Shown here piece after piece: positions 1 through 7,390 of a DNA stretch of 64,000 nucleotides. Each line of letters starts with the position of its first letter. Position 1 is the first letter of the stretch. This DNA is from Streptomyces ochraceiscleroticus (lineage in GTDB: Bacteria; Actinomycetota; Actinomycetes; Streptomycetales; Streptomycetaceae). The notes beneath the pieces were generated by a model that was not told where the DNA came from, made no database searches, and saw only the letters and a program-made list of their open reading frames with translations. Where the stretch lies: NCBI RefSeq assembly GCF_000720485.1, contig NZ_JOAX01000008.1:62001-126000 (forward strand), given 5' to 3'. A program made the position numbers and the translations under genes.

Positions 1-932
1 GGCGTCGACTTCAGCGCCAGGTCCGACAGGCCCTCCAGATCCGTCCCCAGCGCCTCGGCCATGCCGCGCAGCACCCGTACGGCGTTGCTGGTGTGGACGA
101 CCGGCAGATGCATGCCGGTGGCGTCGGCGAAGGAGGTGATCGTGCCGGTCGAGTCCGCCAGCGCCTCGTGGTGGATGCCGAAGACCGACCCGGAGGCGCC
201 CAGCGACACCACGGCGTCCCCGGTCCCCACGCCCAGCCCGAAGGCGGCGGCCATCGTCTCGCCCGTACCGGCGGAGATCAGCAGCCCCTCCGGCGTCACC
301 CCGGCCGCGTCGGCCGGGCCCAGCACCTCGGGGAGCCGCACCTGGTGCCCGAGCGCCAGCTCGACCAGGTCCGGGCGGTACGCGCCGCTCGCCGCCGACC
401 AGAAGCCGGTGCCCGAGGCGCCGCCGCGGTCCGTCGTGCGCCGCGCGGGCCGCCCCAGGAGCTGCCAGACCAGCCAGTCGTGCGGCTGCATGATCTCGGC
501 GACGCGGGCGGCGTGCTCGGGCTCCGCGCGCGCCAGCCAGCGCAACTTCGCCACCGGCTGCGCGGCGTGCGGCACGGAACCCACGCCCTGCGCCCACGCC
601 GAGCGCCCCCCGAGCGCGTCGATCAGGTCGGCCGCCGCGCTCTGCGCCCGCTTGTCGTTGCCCATGAGGGCCGGGCGGACCAGCGCGCCATCGGAGTCCA
701 GCGGGAGCAGGCCGTGCTGCTGCGCCGAGACGCCGATCGCCTGTACGCCCTCCAGGAGCCCGCCGGCGGCCGCCTCACCGAGTGACATCAGCCACGTCTG
801 CGGATCGACATCGGGCCCCTTCCCGTCGGGATGCGGGGCGTACCCCTGCCTGACGACGGCACCCGTTTCGGTGTCGCAGACGACGATGCGTGTGCTTGCG
901 GACGAGCTGTCCAACCCGGCGACTATCCCCAT
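1..932 (-). CDS. xylB: xylulokinase, FGGY family (5' part; runs off window)
   Basis: This is the first ~310 residues of a sugar kinase; the 3' end lies beyond the left edge. The N-terminus (GIVAGLDSSSAST) is the FGGY ATPase-fold phosphate-1 loop. It is followed by a substrate segment with SAQQHGLLPLD and the central AGTGETMAAAFGLGV and SLGASGSVFG segments typical of xylulokinases. The family phosphorylates D-xylulose to xylulose 5-phosphate in the cytoplasm. The ATG at 932 is the first in-frame start at the conserved N-terminus, with only a weak upstream AGG. No xylose isomerase is visible because the gene is at the edge. A related FGGY kinase of other specificity cannot be excluded. Confidence 0.85.
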   Translation of the reverse strand, partial: MGIVAGLDSSSASTRIVVCDTETGAVVRQGYAPHPDGKGPDVDPQTWLMSLGEAAAGGLLEGVQAIGVSAQQHGLLPLDSDGALVRPALMGNDKRAQSAAADLIDALGGRSAWAQGVGSVPHAAQPVAKLRWLARAEPEHAARVAEIMQPHDWLVWQLLGRPARRTTDRGGASGTGFWSAASGAYRPDLVELALGHQVRLPEVLGPADAAGVTPEGLLISAGTGETMAAAFGLGVGTGDAVVSLGASGSVFGIHHEALADSTGTITSFADATGMHLPVVHTSNAVRVLRGMAEALGTDLEGLSDLALKST

Positions 933-1046
933 AGGACCTGATGATGCCGCATGCGGGGACCACTGCGGAAAGCCGGACTCCCCGGACCGCACGGCGGCGG
1001 CCCGGGGAGAGCGGCGGTCCCGGCCGGCCGCGGCCGGCCCGGCACG

Positions 1047-1346
1047 CTAGGTGTTGCTGGTGCCCCAGTCGTCCTCTGTGCCGGAACGCTGCTCGCGCAG
1101 CGAACGGACGCGGTCCGAAACGGAGTTCGGGATCTTGTCGCCAACCTTGGCCGAAACCGCGTCGTACGCCTTGTTCGCGGCCTGCCGGCCGGTCTGCGCG
1201 GCGGACTCGGCGGTGTTGCGGACGGCGGGGTTCTGCGCGACCCGCTGCGCGCTCTTGCGCAGTTGTTCGTACCGCTCCCGCCCGGCCCGGGTGCCGAGCA
1301 CGTATCCGATGGCCAGTCCCGCGATGAACGTGAGCCGGTAGCGCAT
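1047..1346 (-). CDS. YtxH-like small membrane-anchored protein
   Basis: This is a 99-residue protein of unknown function. Residues ~5-20 (LTFIAGLAIGYVLGTRAG) form a short hydrophobic, glycine-rich anchor. A long charged, Ala/Gln-rich helical region follows, and the tail is acidic. This matches YtxH-type (gas-vesicle/stress-associated) proteins common in Streptomyces, which have an N-terminal TM helix and an amphipathic helix. It is transcribed leftward, 114 bp upstream of the xylulokinase gene. An RBS-like AGAGAGGTGG precedes the ATG. Function is not assignable from sequence. Confidence 0.75.
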   Translation of the reverse strand: MRYRLTFIAGLAIGYVLGTRAGRERYEQLRKSAQRVAQNPAVRNTAESAAQTGRQAANKAYDAVSAKVGDKIPNSVSDRVRSLREQRSGTEDDWGTSNT

Positions 1347-1465
1347 CGCTCCACCTCTCTGTCTGTCGGTGCCGCTCCCGGGCGCTTCCCGGCGACGCGG
1401 CGAGCCGCTGCTGTACTGCTCTCACCGGTACCCGGGGCCCGGGTGATCACCCGTGGGCATACCGA

Positions 1466-1497
1466 TTGGCAAAGCACCCCCCTGCTTGCGCTAATGT
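1466..1497 (+). promoter_or_regulatory. candidate promoter for the tandem tRNA-Asn genes
   Basis: TTGGCA (1466-1471) and TAATGT (1492-1497) lie about 70 bp upstream of the first tRNA-Asn. The 20-bp spacer is longer than the usual 17-18, so this is a weak call. The -10-like element is the more convincing half. Confidence 0.3.
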
Positions 1498-1564
1498 ATG
1501 TGTCGCAGCGAGCGCACGCCGTCCGGAAGCCCGGACCGGAGTGCATTCGAGGCACACAGAGCAA

Positions 1565-1637
1565 TCCCCTGTAGCTCAATTGGCAGAGCAGCCGGCTGTT
1601 AACCGGCAGGTTACTGGTTCGAGTCCAGTCGGGGGAG
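1565..1637 (+). tRNA. tRNA-Asn (anticodon GTT)
   Basis: A 73-nt cloverleaf. The acceptor TCCCCTG pairs with CGGGGGA, with one G-T pair. The anticodon stem GCCGG/CCGGC encloses loop CTGTTAA, giving anticodon GTT. The T arm is ACTGG-TTCGAGT-CCAGT with discriminator G. CCA is not encoded. It is the first of a tandem pair 5 bp apart. Confidence 0.97.
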
Positions 1638-1642
1638 CGCAG

Positions 1643-1715
1643 TCCCCTGTAGCTCAATTGGCAGAGCATTCGGCTGTTAACCGGAGGGTTACTGGTTCGA
1701 GTCCAGTCGGGGGAG
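1643..1715 (+). tRNA. tRNA-Asn (anticodon GTT), second tandem copy
   Basis: Nearly identical to the copy just upstream. It differs mainly in the anticodon stem, here TTCGG/CCGGA, where paired changes keep the stem (T-A, and a T-G wobble). The anticodon is again GTT. CCA is not encoded. A strong intrinsic terminator follows 11 bp later, so the pair is probably one transcript. Confidence 0.97.
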
Positions 1716-1725
1716 CAGAGGAAGA

Positions 1726-1748
1726 GGACCCCGCGAGGGGTCCTTTTT
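1726..1748 (+). terminator. intrinsic terminator of the tRNA-Asn pair
   Basis: GGACCCC (1726-1732), loop GCGA, GGGGTCC (1737-1743), then TTTTT (1744-1748). A perfect 7-bp GC-rich stem and T-run give a classical Rho-independent terminator. Confidence 0.9.
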
Positions 1749-2003
1749 CGTGCCCGGCTCCGTGCCCGGCCCGTGCCCGGCGCGGTCGGCGGCGGACCGC
1801 CGGGACCTCGCTGCGAATCGAACACCCGGACCACTCCAAAGAGTGATGCTCTGGGTGGAACCGAACGGTGGGTGATCGCAGTCTTCACGATCGCGCGCAG
1901 CCGGCCGCTCCGCGCTCGACGCCCACCCTCACGGGCAGCAGATCGTATGAGCGGCTATGCTGCGGCAGACGGCGCGCACAAATGTGCGCGGCGCGCCGTT
2001 ACG

Positions 2004-2080
2004 GGGGCGGTAGCTCAGCCGGTTAGAGCAGCGGACTCATAATCCGTCGGCCGTGGGTTCGAGTCCCACCCGCCCCACCA
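2004..2080 (+). tRNA. tRNA with CAT anticodon (elongator Met or lysidine-type Ile2), CCA encoded
   Basis: A 77-nt tRNA including an encoded CCA end. The acceptor GGGGCGG pairs with CCGCCCC and the discriminator is A. The anticodon loop CTCATAA gives CAT. The T arm is GTGGG-TTCGAGT-CCCAC. The acceptor begins with a paired G, so it is not the initiator type. Elongator tRNA-Met and tRNA-Ile (TilS-modified CAU) share this anticodon, and the sequence alone does not separate them for me. Unlike the neighbouring tRNA-Asn genes, CCA is encoded. Confidence 0.93.
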
Positions 2081-2128
2081 CCGCGCGCTGAGCAGAAACG
2101 ATCTGGCCAGCGGGCGCAGCACATCGAA

Positions 2129-2157
2129 GGGCCGCCACGCATGCCGCGTGGCGGCCC
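2129..2157 (+). terminator. hairpin terminator after the CAT tRNA
   Basis: A perfect 12-bp stem, GGGCCGCCACGC (2129-2140) and GCGTGGCGGCCC (2146-2157), with a 5-nt loop. No T-run follows, as is common in Streptomyces. Confidence 0.75.
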
Positions 2158-2598
2158 TCGTCGTTGCCGGGGTGGGGGTCCGGGGTCTGTGGCGGGGGCG
2201 GTCGGGCTCGGACGTGTGTCCGAGGCCGGGGGGGCGGTGGTCCAGGGGTCCGGTGGTCCGAGGGTCCCGGTGGTCCAGGGGCGTCCGCCCGACTGGAATT
2301 CATGATTCCGAACCCGTATTCCGTATCCGTTCGCCGAGGTGGCAGGACCGGCCTACGGCTCATGAATTCTTCTCTACGGGCAAGCGTCTGACCGAGCCCT
2401 GGGGTGTGCCCCGGGGAAGACGGATTTTTGGATGGCCGCCCACTGTTTCCGTCTTCCTTACCACTGCGCTGTGCGCGCGGACGTGAATTCTAGGGACTCC
2501 CGCCTGCACGCTGACCGCTGGGCGGCTTCTGGAACGCCCAGTCGTTCCTGGAATTCTTCTTTTCGTGGATGTACGTGGTCTGGGGAGAGGGTACCGCT
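2158..2598. other. 440-bp intergenic stretch, comparatively AT-rich in its right half
   Basis: No credible gene was found. The right half (about 2290-2590) is visibly poorer in GC than the rest of the window. It holds four GAATTC sites (2296, 2364, 2485, 2550), a hexamer that is rare in ~72% GC DNA. A 10-bp inverted repeat lies inside it. GGGGAGAGGG, an RBS for the following broken gene, ends at about 2591. It probably held the promoter of the relic gene pair to the right and may mark laterally acquired DNA beside the tRNA. Confidence 0.5.
2296..2369. repeat. 10-bp inverted repeat GAATTCATGA / TCATGAATTC
   Basis: The arms at 2296-2305 and 2360-2369 are perfect inverted copies 54 bp apart, in the AT-rich intergenic stretch. 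It could be a regulator site or chance. No transposase or tRNA 3'-end copy accompanies it. Confidence 0.4.
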
Positions 2599-3399
2599 AT
2601 GTCTTCACTTGAGGTTGAAAGCAGCACGTTCGATGCCGTGGTCGTCGGCAACGGCGCGCTCGGTTCGTCGCTCACCCTCGTTCTTGCCCGGCTCTGACTC
2701 CGCGTCGTACTCGTGGAGGAGCCACACCGGCCAGCCGCCGCTTCGGCCGCTGCGGGGGCGATGCCCGGCTGCTTCAGCGAGGTGACCACGACCCTGCTCA
2801 AGAGCGAGCACGGGCGCACCACGCTGGACACGGACGTCAGGGCGACCAAGCTCTCGGACGGCTGGCCGACGCGGCTGTACGAAGAGGTCGGCGGCGACGA
2901 GATCCGCAGCGCCAACGGCGCGATCGTCATGTTGAACACCGTCGGAATTCCGCAGATCGACGACGACAACTACGCGGCCATGCGCACCGTGATGGACGAG
3001 TACGGTGAGAAGTACGCGGATATTTCGCCGTCGGATATTGCTTGGCTGGATCCGGAGCCGGGGTCGCGTCCGCAGCTCGCGATGGTCATTACCAATGAAC
3101 GCGCGGTGAATTCCCACGCGCTGCTGGGTCGGCTGCAGTCGGCCTTCACTGAAGCCGGCGGTACGGTCGTGCCCGAAAACGTCAGCGGGCTGTTGAAGAA
3201 TAGGAAAGAGCCGCCGGCGTCACGCTGAAATCCGGTAGCGAGCTGGAGGCGGGCAACGTCGTACTGCCCGCCGGGGCGGCCACTCAGCACCTCCTGGATA
3301 CCGCCCCGAGCGACCAACATCATCTCCACCACGCCGCGCACCACACCGCTCCTCAGCGATGTGCTGTTCCTGCTGGGCTGTGCCACCCACCAGGCGTGA
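2599..3399 (+). pseudogene. decayed FAD-dependent oxidoreductase (DAO family)
   Basis: The ATG at 2599 has a good RBS (GGGGAGAGGG) and starts a classic dinucleotide-binding fold: DAVVVGNGALGSSLTLVLAR. An in-frame TGA at 2695-2697 interrupts it, after which LRVVLVEEPHRP continues in the same frame. That frame then runs to 3228, but homology moves to another frame near 3210 (GVTLKSGSELEAGNVVLPAG, the DAO signature). A jump follows to a third frame at ~3316-3399 (TNIISTTPRTTPLLSDVLFL, then LGCATHQA). The distance between the last two blocks is too short, implying an internal deletion. So there is one nonsense codon, at least one frameshift and one deletion. Intact family members oxidise amino or imino groups with FAD. 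This copy cannot make a functional enzyme. Confidence 0.8.
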
Positions 3400-3403
3400 C
3401 GGG

Positions 3404-4363
3404 GTGCTGGCGCGGCCCGCGCCGGCGGCTGGCCCTGCGCTCGTGCTCCCCGGCGAGCGCGCCCGGCTCCGGGAGCACCTGTCCGCCGCCGCACGCGGGG
3501 AGCGCTGCTGATCCAGGCCGTCGACCGGGCGTGGTCAGGTGGCCTGCCCGTGGCCGCGCGCCTCGGGAGCCTGCTGTCGGCGCTGTCGCAGGCCGTCACC
3601 GTGCTGTCGTACGCCGCCGGAGTCCCCGTCGTACGGCTGCTGCACAGCGACGCCGCTGACGAGGAGCCGGCCGCCACGCTGAACCCGGCGCGAGCGCTGA
3701 CGCGTGCCGGGCGGCCGGGCGTGCGGGAGGCCCATGCGGCGAACCAGCGGTTCGTGGCGAGCTCGCCGCGGCGCGACCACTACGCGCCGCTGATCCGGAG
3801 ATCGACGCGGCGCTGTGCTTCATCCGCGCGCCCACGGTGTCCGCAGGTACCCGGCCCCGATGACGGAACTTCGCCGGCCGTACGCATGCCGCCGGGCATC
3901 TGACCTGGCTGGACGCCCGGACGGGCGGCCCGTGACGACAGCGTCGTGGCGCGGTGGCGCGGGCCGGGGGCCAGGTGGGGCGCTGGGATCGGACACCACC
4001 AGCGACGTCCTGTCGGCGCTGGTGGACCGCCTGGACCCGCAGTGGTCCGCGGGCCGGCTCACTTTCCTGACCCGGCTCGGCGCCGACGCCGTGCACGACG
4101 TACTACCCGTTCTGCTGGGCAAGGTCGCCGCGTCCGGTGCCCTGGGCGTCTGGGCCTGCGACCCCTGGCAAGGCGACGCCGTGCACGCGCCGGACGGCGG
4201 GCCGCGCCGGGACCTCGACGCGGTGCTGGCGGAGGCCAGGGCGTTCGCCGAGGTGCACCGTGCGTCGGGTACGTACGCCGGGCCCCACCTCGAACCCGGC
4301 AGTGGACCGGCCGCGCGTCTGGACCTGGCCCTCCAGCTCGCCGAGTACTACCGGTCGCCGTGA
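3404..4363 (+). pseudogene. decayed class II 3-deoxy-7-phosphoheptulonate (DAHP) synthase
   Basis: Pieces of a class II (plant/phenazine-type) DAHP synthase appear in order but in different frames. PALVLPGERARLREHL starts at 3434 and hits a stop. LLSALSQAVTVLSYAAGVPVV is at ~3570-3630. AATLNPARALTRAG and ANQRFVASSP are at ~3672-3770, followed by EIDAALCFIRAPT (3798) in a shifted frame. HLTWLDARTGG is near 3900. DPQWSAGRLTFLTRLGA, GVWACDPWQGDA and RRDLDAVLAEARAFAEVHRA lie in the last frame, ending at 4363. The family condenses PEP and erythrose 4-phosphate at the start of the shikimate pathway. Dedicated copies feed aromatic secondary metabolites. The metal and substrate loop is lost here. It follows the broken FAD oxidoreductase directly, so both look like one decayed cluster. 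Confidence 0.75.
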
Positions 4364-4433
4364 GCGCCCGTGATCGCCTGTGCCGCCGACGACGGCGGGG
4401 CCAGCGTCTGTGCCGCCGCCGACGGCCGGGCCG

Positions 4434-5549
4434 TCAGCTGTCGAAGTCGACCGTCAAAGTGTCGGAGGCCGGGAAGGTCTGGCAGGTGAGGACGTAGCCC
4501 GCCTCGACCTCGGAGGTCTCCAGGGCGAAGTTGCGGCGCATGTCGGCCTCGCCGTCGCGGATCAGCGCGCGGCAGGTGCCGCAGACGCCGCCCTTGCAGG
4601 CGAACGGGACGTCCGGGCGAGACTGCTGGGCGCCGTCCAGTATGGCGCGGTCGCGGGGGAGCGGCTGGGTCGTCGTCCGGCCGTCGAGGGTGATCGTGAC
4701 CTCGCTGACCGGGCCGTCGGCCGCGGCCTCTTCGTGCCGCGCCTCGCGCACCGGCTCGTCGTCGGCGTAGAACAGTTCCTGGTGGACGCGGTCCTCGGGC
4801 ACGCCGAGGCCGGCCAGTACCTGCTGCGCGTCGCGGACCATGCCGTGCGGGCCGCACAGCCACCAGTGGTCGGCGTCCGCCACGTCGACCAGCGAGTCGA
4901 TGAGCGCGGACAGCCGGTCGGCGTCCAGGCGCCCGGAGAGCAGTTCGGCCTCGCGCGGCTCCCGGGAGAGGACGTGGCCGAGCTGGAAGCGGGTGGGGTA
5001 ACGATCCTTCAGGTCGGCCAGCTCGTCCGCGAACATCACTGTCGCCGTGCGGCGGTTGCCGTAGAAGAGCGTGACGCGTGAGCTGTCGTCGGCCGCCAGC
5101 ACGGATGCGGCGATGGACAGCATCGGCGTGATTCCGGAGCCGGCCGCGATCAGGACGTGGTGGCCGGGGACGGTGAGGTCGGGGGTGAAGAAGCCGGTGG
5201 GCGCCATCACCTCGACGGTCTCTCCAGGGCGTACGTCGTTGACCAGCCAGGACGAGAACAGGCCGCCGGGCACGACGCGGACGCCGATGCGCGGGGTGTC
5301 ACCGACGGGGGCGCAGATGCTGTACGAGCGGCGCTCGTCGCGGCCCTCGATCTCCCGGCGGAGGGTGAGCGACTGGCCGGGCGCGAACGCGAACTCCTCG
5401 GCCAGCTCCTCCGGTACCTCGAAGCTGACGGCGGCGGAGTCGTCGGTCAGCGGCTCGACCGCGGCGACGCGGAGGGAGTGGAACGCCGGACGCCGGCGGG
5501 CCGGGGCCGCCGCCGGGGCGGGCGAGGCGGGCGCGGTGGGGGCGGTCAT
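4434..5549 (-). CDS. paaE: phenylacetyl-CoA epoxidase reductase subunit PaaE
   Basis: This is the electron-transfer subunit that passes electrons from NADPH to the PaaAC di-iron oxygenase. After an Ala/Pro-rich leader (~25 residues), the FAD domain shows RRSYSICAP, the NAD(P) domain shows IAAGSGITPMLSI, and a C-terminal plant-type [2Fe-2S] domain carries Cys318, Cys323, Cys326 (CKGGVCGTC) and Cys356. The length, 371 residues, is close to E. coli PaaE. A reading frame continues upstream, but the ATG at 5549 overlaps the paaD stop codon (TGATG), which fixes the start. It is the last gene of the leftward paaABCDE unit. Confidence 0.95.
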   Translation of the reverse strand: MTAPTAPASPAPAAAPARRRPAFHSLRVAAVEPLTDDSAAVSFEVPEELAEEFAFAPGQSLTLRREIEGRDERRSYSICAPVGDTPRIGVRVVPGGLFSSWLVNDVRPGETVEVMAPTGFFTPDLTVPGHHVLIAAGSGITPMLSIAASVLAADDSSRVTLFYGNRRTATVMFADELADLKDRYPTRFQLGHVLSREPREAELLSGRLDADRLSALIDSLVDVADADHWWLCGPHGMVRDAQQVLAGLGVPEDRVHQELFYADDEPVREARHEEAAADGPVSEVTITLDGRTTTQPLPRDRAILDGAQQSRPDVPFACKGGVCGTCRALIRDGEADMRRNFALETSEVEAGYVLTCQTFPASDTLTVDFDS

Positions 5550-6106
5550 CAGATCTCCTTGACGTGCTCGTACGGTTCCCGGCAGCTGCGGCAGCGGCGC
5601 AGCGCCCGGCAGGAGGTGGCGCCGAAGCGGGAGAGCTCCTCGGTGTCGGCGGAGCCGCAGCGCGGGCAGGGCACGGCCCGGCGGGTCGGCGACAGGTCCA
5701 GCAGGACCGGGCCTCCGGTGCGGCGCGGGGCGGGCCCCGGCGGCGCGATGCCGTGCTCGGCGAGCTTGCGGCGGCCCTCCTCGGAGATCCAGTCCGTCGT
5801 CCACGGCGGGTCCAGCACCGTTTCGATACGGACGTCCGCATACCCGGCGGTGCGCAGCCGGGCCGCGAGCGTGGCCCGCATCTCGGCCATGGCCGGGCAG
5901 CCCGAGTAGGTCGGGGTCATGGTGGCCGTGACCGAGCCGTCCGGCGCCACCTCGACGCCGCGCAGGACGCCCAGCTCGGCGAGGGTGACCATGGGCAGCT
6001 CGGGGTCGACGACCTCGGAGGCGATCCGCCGGGCGCGGGTCGCGGCGGTCTCCGGCGCGGCGCCGTCGTCGTGGAGAACGTGCAGGGTCGCGGCCATCGT
6101 CACCAC
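5549..6106 (-). CDS. paaD: phenylacetate degradation protein PaaD (DUF59 / Fe-S assembly type)
   Basis: An accessory protein needed for phenylacetyl-CoA epoxidase activity, thought to act in maturing an iron-sulfur or di-iron centre. The N-terminal MIP18/DUF59 domain shows VVDPELPMVTLAELG and TPTYSGCPAM. The C-terminus has a Cys-rich zinc-ribbon-like segment (CPRCGS ... SCRALRRCRSC). It is 185 residues. It overlaps paaC by 7 nt upstream and paaE by 1 nt downstream, indicating tight translational coupling. An internal ATG at 6097 (MAATLHV) is an alternative start. Confidence 0.93.
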   Translation of the reverse strand: MVTMAATLHVLHDDGAAPETAATRARRIASEVVDPELPMVTLAELGVLRGVEVAPDGSVTATMTPTYSGCPAMAEMRATLAARLRTAGYADVRIETVLDPPWTTDWISEEGRRKLAEHGIAPPGPAPRRTGGPVLLDLSPTRRAVPCPRCGSADTEELSRFGATSCRALRRCRSCREPYEHVKEI

Positions 6107-6990
6107 GCGGCTTCCGGGTGGGCGCGGGCGAGGCCCTGCAGTTCGTCGAGGAGCGGCGCCAGGTGCTCCGTGCGGTCGCCGGCCCGGCCCGTGCCCGGCA
6201 CGGCCGTGACCTGCGCGGGAGTCGTCAGCCTGGCGGCCTCGGCGACCTGCGCGAGCACCGCGCGGGTGGCTTCGGCGACCTCCTCGGCGGGCGCACCGAA
6301 GCCCTCGGCGGTCCGGTCCGCGTACAGCTCCTCCAGCCAGGGGGCGAGCTCCGTCCAGGCGGCCTGCATCCGGCGGTGCGACTCCGCCGTCCCGTCACCG
6401 AGCCGGACGACCCACTCCGCCGCGTACTGCCGGTGGTACGTCAGCTCCTTGACGCCCTTCGCGGCCACCGCCGCCAGCACCGGGTCGGCGCAGCCGGCCA
6501 GCCGCTCGAACAGGGCCAGCCGCCACGCGGACTGCGCCAGCAGCCGCCCGACGCAGCACGCGAAGTCACCGCGGGGCAGCTCCGCCAGGCGTACGTTGCG
6601 GAAGTCCGCGGCGTCGCGGAAGTAGGCGTACGCGTCCTCGCCGCGGCCCGTGCCGTCGGCCTGCCCGGCGCGGGCGTACAGCAGCCGGGCCTGGCCGAGC
6701 AGGTCGAGGCCGATGTTGGCGAGTGCCATCTCCTCCTCCAGCTCGGGGGCGCGGGTGCACCACTCGGCCAGCCGCTGCGCGGCGATCAGCGCGTCGTCCC
6801 CGAGGGCCACGCAGACCTCGGCCAGCGCGGCCGCGTCCACGCCCTCGGGCAGCGCCGTCGGCACGCCGTGCAGCGGGTCGGCGAAGCCCGTGCCGAAGGC
6901 CCAGCGGGCATCGCCCTCGTCGCCGTCGGCCAGCGAGAGGTACACGTGATCGTCGGCCGCTTCGCGGGCTTCACTCATGTCGGCTGCCAT
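6100..6990 (-). CDS. paaC: phenylacetyl-CoA epoxidase structural subunit PaaC
   Basis: A helical ferritin-like partner of PaaA that stabilises the catalytic subunit but lacks its own complete di-iron site in characterised systems. Typical segments are EMALANIGLDLLGQARLLY (residues ~75-95) and KGVKELTYHRQYAAEWVVRL (~175-195). It is 296 residues. The start may be the ATG at 6990 or the one at 6978 (MSEAREA). An AGGAG lies ~10 nt before the former. Unlike the other paa junctions, an 82-bp gap holding a repeat separates it from paaB. Confidence 0.93.
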   Translation of the reverse strand: MAADMSEAREAADDHVYLSLADGDEGDARWAFGTGFADPLHGVPTALPEGVDAAALAEVCVALGDDALIAAQRLAEWCTRAPELEEEMALANIGLDLLGQARLLYARAGQADGTGRGEDAYAYFRDAADFRNVRLAELPRGDFACCVGRLLAQSAWRLALFERLAGCADPVLAAVAAKGVKELTYHRQYAAEWVVRLGDGTAESHRRMQAAWTELAPWLEELYADRTAEGFGAPAEEVAEATRAVLAQVAEAARLTTPAQVTAVPGTGRAGDRTEHLAPLLDELQGLARAHPEAAW

Positions 6991-6997
6991 GTCCTAG

Positions 6998-7060
6998 CTG
7001 CTCCTGGTCCTGTTCCTGCTGGTCCTGCTGGTCCTGCTGCTCCTGGTCGGATCCTGATCG
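6998..7060 (-). repeat. CAGGACCAG-type tandem repeat between paaB and paaC
   Basis: Read on the minus strand, the paaB-paaC gap is a run of degenerate CAGGACCAG/CAGGAGCAG units with about eight AGGA cores, ending in the paaC RBS. It is not part of paaB, which stops at 7073. The repeated Shine-Dalgarno-like cores just upstream of a start codon are unusual. Confidence 0.7.
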
Positions 7061-7072
7061 CGGGCCGGCGGG

Positions 7073-7390
7073 CTAGATGTGCGGGATGTCCGCGGGGATG
7101 TCGTAGAAGGTCGGGTGGCGGTAGACCTTGTCGCCGCTGGGCTCGAAGAACGGGTCCTTTTCGTCCGGTGTGGACGCGACGATCTGGTCGCTGCGCACGG
7201 CCCAGAGGGAGACGCCTTCGTTGCGCCGGGTGTAGAGGTCGCGGGCGTGCGTGAGCGCCATCCGGTCATCGGCGGCGCGGAGCGACCCGACGTGCACGTG
7301 ATTCAGGCCGCGCTTGCTGCGTACGAAGATCTCGTACAGCGGCCACTGGGCCTTGGGGTGGCCAGACGCCTGGCCCTGGGTCTCGCTCAT
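7073..7390 (-). CDS. paaB: phenylacetyl-CoA epoxidase subunit PaaB
   Basis: A small (105-residue) structural subunit bridging PaaAC heterodimers. PaaB family hallmarks are [20 protein letters not shown] at the N-terminus and [35 protein letters not shown] at the C-terminus. A reading frame extends far upstream inside paaA, but the ATG at 7390 overlaps the paaA stop by 4 nt (ATGA) and begins the conserved domain. Confidence 0.95.
   Translation of the reverse strand: MSETQGQASGHPKAQWPLYEIFVRSKRGLNHVHVGSLRAADDRMALTHARDLYTRRNEGVSLWAVRSDQIVASTPDEKDPFFEPSGDKVYRHPTFYDIPADIPHI

Noticed and set aside
1565..1715. Tandem tRNA-Asn genes as a prophage attachment duplication
   Set aside because: Both copies are full-length with compensatory stem changes and a common terminator. 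No integrase is present.
923..1888. Long minus-strand reading frame across the tRNA-Asn genes
   Set aside because: It reads through two tRNA genes and a terminator and has no family features.
2599..2713. Selenocysteine read-through at the TGA in the FAD oxidoreductase
   Set aside because: Streptomyces generally lack selenocysteine machinery. Further frameshifts and a deletion downstream point to decay.
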